Shown piece by piece: positions 62,742 to 64,000 of a stretch of DNA of 64,000 bases. The DNA lies in the NCBI RefSeq assembly GCF_001458175.1, contig NZ_CYPW01000024.1, positions 172,013 to 236,012 of the forward strand, given 5' to 3'. Position numbers and translations under genes: made by a program. The notes under the pieces were generated by a model. That model was not told where the DNA came from and ran no database searches. It saw nothing but the letters and a program-made list of their open reading frames with translations. The number at the start of each line of letters is the position of its first letter. Position 1 is the stretch's first letter. This DNA comes from Shimia marina (GTDB taxonomy: Bacteria; Pseudomonadota; Alphaproteobacteria; Rhodobacterales; Rhodobacteraceae).

Positions 62742-63188
62742 ATGACTAAAGCAGCACAAGACGTGACCGCGATGTTCAAAGACGTACTGGGCGCCTTCCC
62801 AGTTGACACTTCTGCATTTGAAGATGCTTTCAAAAACTCCGCAGCTCTGAATGAGAAGCTGACAGCGGTTGCGCTGGGCGCGGCTGAGAAATCTTCTGAG
62901 ATCTCTTCCAAGTGGACCAAAGACACGCTGTCCAAGTTGAGCGACATGTCCAAAGCCAAGGAAGAGCCTGCCGACTACGCCAAAGCGATGACCGACTTTG
63001 CTTCTGCACAGGCTGAAGTCGCGGCGGAAAACATGGCGGCCTTTGCTGAGGTGGCAAAGAAAGTTCAGATGGAAACTGTAGAGCTGCTGATGTCTGCAGG
63101 CAAAGAAGTCACCGAAGAGGCGACTGCTGCTGTGAAAAAGGCCACCGATGAAGTGACCGCAGCGGCCAAAAAAGCCACGACCAAATAA
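62742..63188 (+). CDS. phaP: Phasin (PHA granule-associated protein)
   Basis: This 148-residue phasin is amphipathic and coats PHA granules, limiting their coalescence. It is made almost wholly of helices with repeated Ala/Lys/Glu, no Cys and no Trp other than one near the middle, and ends in a Lys/Ala/Thr-rich tail (VKKATDEVTAAAKKATTK). That resembles Paracoccus/Rhodobacter PhaP. It sits between phaC and phaR with its own promoter and terminator, as expected for a very highly made protein. Confidence 0.92.
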   Translation: MTKAAQDVTAMFKDVLGAFPVDTSAFEDAFKNSAALNEKLTAVALGAAEKSSEISSKWTKDTLSKLSDMSKAKEEPADYAKAMTDFASAQAEVAAENMAAFAEVAKKVQMETVELLMSAGKEVTEEATAAVKKATDEVTAAAKKATTK

Positions 63189-63240
63189 GACGACGACGCA
63201 ATTCTTGCGCTCCCTCTCCTCCCCGGAGCGCAGATTGCGG

Positions 63241-63270
63241 GGGCAGGCATCACGCCTGCCCTTTCTTTTT
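63241..63270 (+). terminator. Terminator of phaP
   Basis: A perfect 8-bp stem (GGGCAGGC/GCCTGCCC) with a 5-nt loop and TTTCTTTTT lies 53 bp past phaP. Confidence 0.9.
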
Positions 63271-63273
63271 GTT

Positions 63274-63304
63274 CTGCGCTCGCATAGGCTTTTCTGCAGC
63301 GCAT
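63274..63304. promoter_or_regulatory. Near-match PhaR sites before phaR
   Basis: CTGC-N4-GCAT (63274-63285) and CTGC-N3-GCAT (63294-63304) each match CTGCN3-4GCAG at seven of eight positions, 20 bp apart and just before the phaR start. They suggest autorepression. Confidence 0.5.
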
Positions 63305-63323
63305 AAATAATGGGGAGACTGAC

Positions 63324-63872
63324 GTGGCTGAAGACAATAAACCACTGCTCATCAAACGTTACGCCAGCCGGCGACTCTACAACACAGAGACCAGTGATTA
63401 TGTTACGCTGGAAGACATCGCTGGTTTTATCCGGTCTGGCCGCGAGGTTCAGATTGTCGACTTGAAGAGTGGGGATGATCTCACACGGCAGTATCTTTTG
63501 CAGATCATTGCGGAGCATGAAAGCAGGGGAGAGAATGTCCTGCCGGTCAATGTGCTCAATGATCTTGTGAGGGCTTATACCACCCAAGCCACATCTATGG
63601 TGCCGCAGTTTTTGCAGACCTCTTTTGACATGCTCCGAGAGAGCCAGGAGAAGGTCATGGAAAGCATGGGCGGTGGCATGAAGATGCCCGGGCTGGAGGC
63701 GATGCAGGCGCAGCAGGAAGCCTTCATGAAAGCGATGACTGGCGGCATGGCATGGCCCGGAAGTTCGTCTCCTGCGGCTGAACCGGAGCGGGACGGTGGA
63801 GAGGCGGAAGATCTGGATGAGATCAAGAAGCAGCTTGCGGAGCTTCAGGATAAACTGTCAAAGTTGAAATGA
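63324..63872 (+). CDS. phaR: PHA synthesis repressor PhaR
   Basis: PhaR binds PHA polymer and DNA; when free of polymer it represses phaP and its own gene. The 182-residue chain has the N-terminal PHB_acc_N domain (IKRYASRRLYNTETSDYVTLEDIA...), the following PHB_acc repeat (TRQYLLQIIAEHESRG), a Met/Gly-rich middle (SMGGGMKMPG) and a short C-terminal coiled coil (IKKQLAELQDKLSKL). The start is a GTG at 63324 behind GGGGAG. A terminator follows. Confidence 0.96.
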   Translation: MAEDNKPLLIKRYASRRLYNTETSDYVTLEDIAGFIRSGREVQIVDLKSGDDLTRQYLLQIIAEHESRGENVLPVNVLNDLVRAYTTQATSMVPQFLQTSFDMLRESQEKVMESMGGGMKMPGLEAMQAQQEAFMKAMTGGMAWPGSSSPAAEPERDGGEAEDLDEIKKQLAELQDKLSKLK

Positions 63873-63878
63873 CACCCA

Positions 63879-63907
63879 GCACAGCCAATTCCGGCTGTGC
63901 TTTTGTT
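63879..63907 (+). terminator. Terminator of phaR
   Basis: GCACAGCC and GGCTGTGC pair around a 6-nt loop, followed by TTTTGTTT, just after the stop. The remaining ~90 bp to the window edge show no gene. Confidence 0.9.
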
Positions 63908-64000
63908 TGTGGCGCTTCCTGTGAAGTGCGCAGACCACACCGGGCAAGGGTCAGTCGTGTGAGGCGCTGTTTGCCCGTATCCTTCAAAGATCGGAGGTGC

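Overview
The window is a contiguous piece of a chromosome from an alphaproteobacterium, most likely a roseobacter-group member of the Rhodobacteraceae. The evidence is the gene content: adenosylcobalamin-dependent ribonucleotide reductase next to aerobic-type cobaltochelatase genes cobS/cobT, a PHA cycle in the order phaZ<-/->phaC-phaP-phaR, a DctPQM TRAP transporter, two-subunit proton-translocating transhydrogenase, ihfB-lapA-trpF-trpB, malate synthase G with a GlcG-like partner, and several Rhodobacterales-type DUF families. I see no insertion sequence, prophage, CRISPR array, tRNA or rRNA. Gene spacing is tight, and about 60 protein genes are supported.

Layout. 1-2.0 kb: cobT (cut by the window edge) and cobS. 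2.3-4.3 kb: an OmpR-type regulator whose phospho-acceptor Asp is Glu, preceded by a 38-residue membrane microprotein, then an AraC regulator. 4.4-10.4 kb: DnaJ-domain protein, BolA, small enzymes, a cysteine-rich Sel1 protein, a SnoaL-like protein and a divergent LysR gene. 10.5-16.5 kb: gatB, two unknowns, pepN. 16.7-23.5 kb: glcB, glcG-like, a class I amidotransferase, a PAS-GAF-GGDEF cyclase, an SDR and a small membrane methyltransferase. 23.7-32.1 kb: pntAB, a lipoprotein, DUF3422, ihfB-lapA-trpF, trpB. 32.3-34.5 kb: three tandem small genes that share a PepSY-like core, followed by a membrane-anchored LuxR-type regulator. 34.5-42 kb: RTX lipase, ABM protein, DUF2237, FAD oxidoreductase, serine hydrolase, DUF2332-pth. 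42-45.3 kb: TRAP operon. 45.6-48.6 kb: tpiA, iscA-like, sufT-like, nfeD-qmcA. 48.7-54.7 kb: tgt, a lipoprotein, lon, an ATP-grasp protein. 54.7-58.8 kb: nrdJ with a downstream 69-codon gene and a strongly structured trailer. 59.4-63.9 kb: the PHA cluster.

How the genes fit together. CobST make the cobalamin corrin that NrdJ uses as adenosylcobalamin, and a palindrome matching an NrdR box lies upstream of nrdJ. In the PHA cluster PhaC polymerises, PhaP coats granules, PhaZ degrades and PhaR represses. Exact CTGCN3GCAG sites lie before phaC and phaP, with near matches before phaR, so the cluster probably forms one feedback loop. GlcB with the GlcG-like protein serves glyoxylate use, and the TRAP system imports organic acids.

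The best candidates for undescribed biology are (i) the PepSY-like trio plus membrane LuxR regulator, (ii) the microprotein/Glu-receiver regulator operon with a 21-bp-phased direct repeat upstream, and (iii) the multi-hairpin element after nrdJ. All annotation is by eye from sequence; no database search was run.
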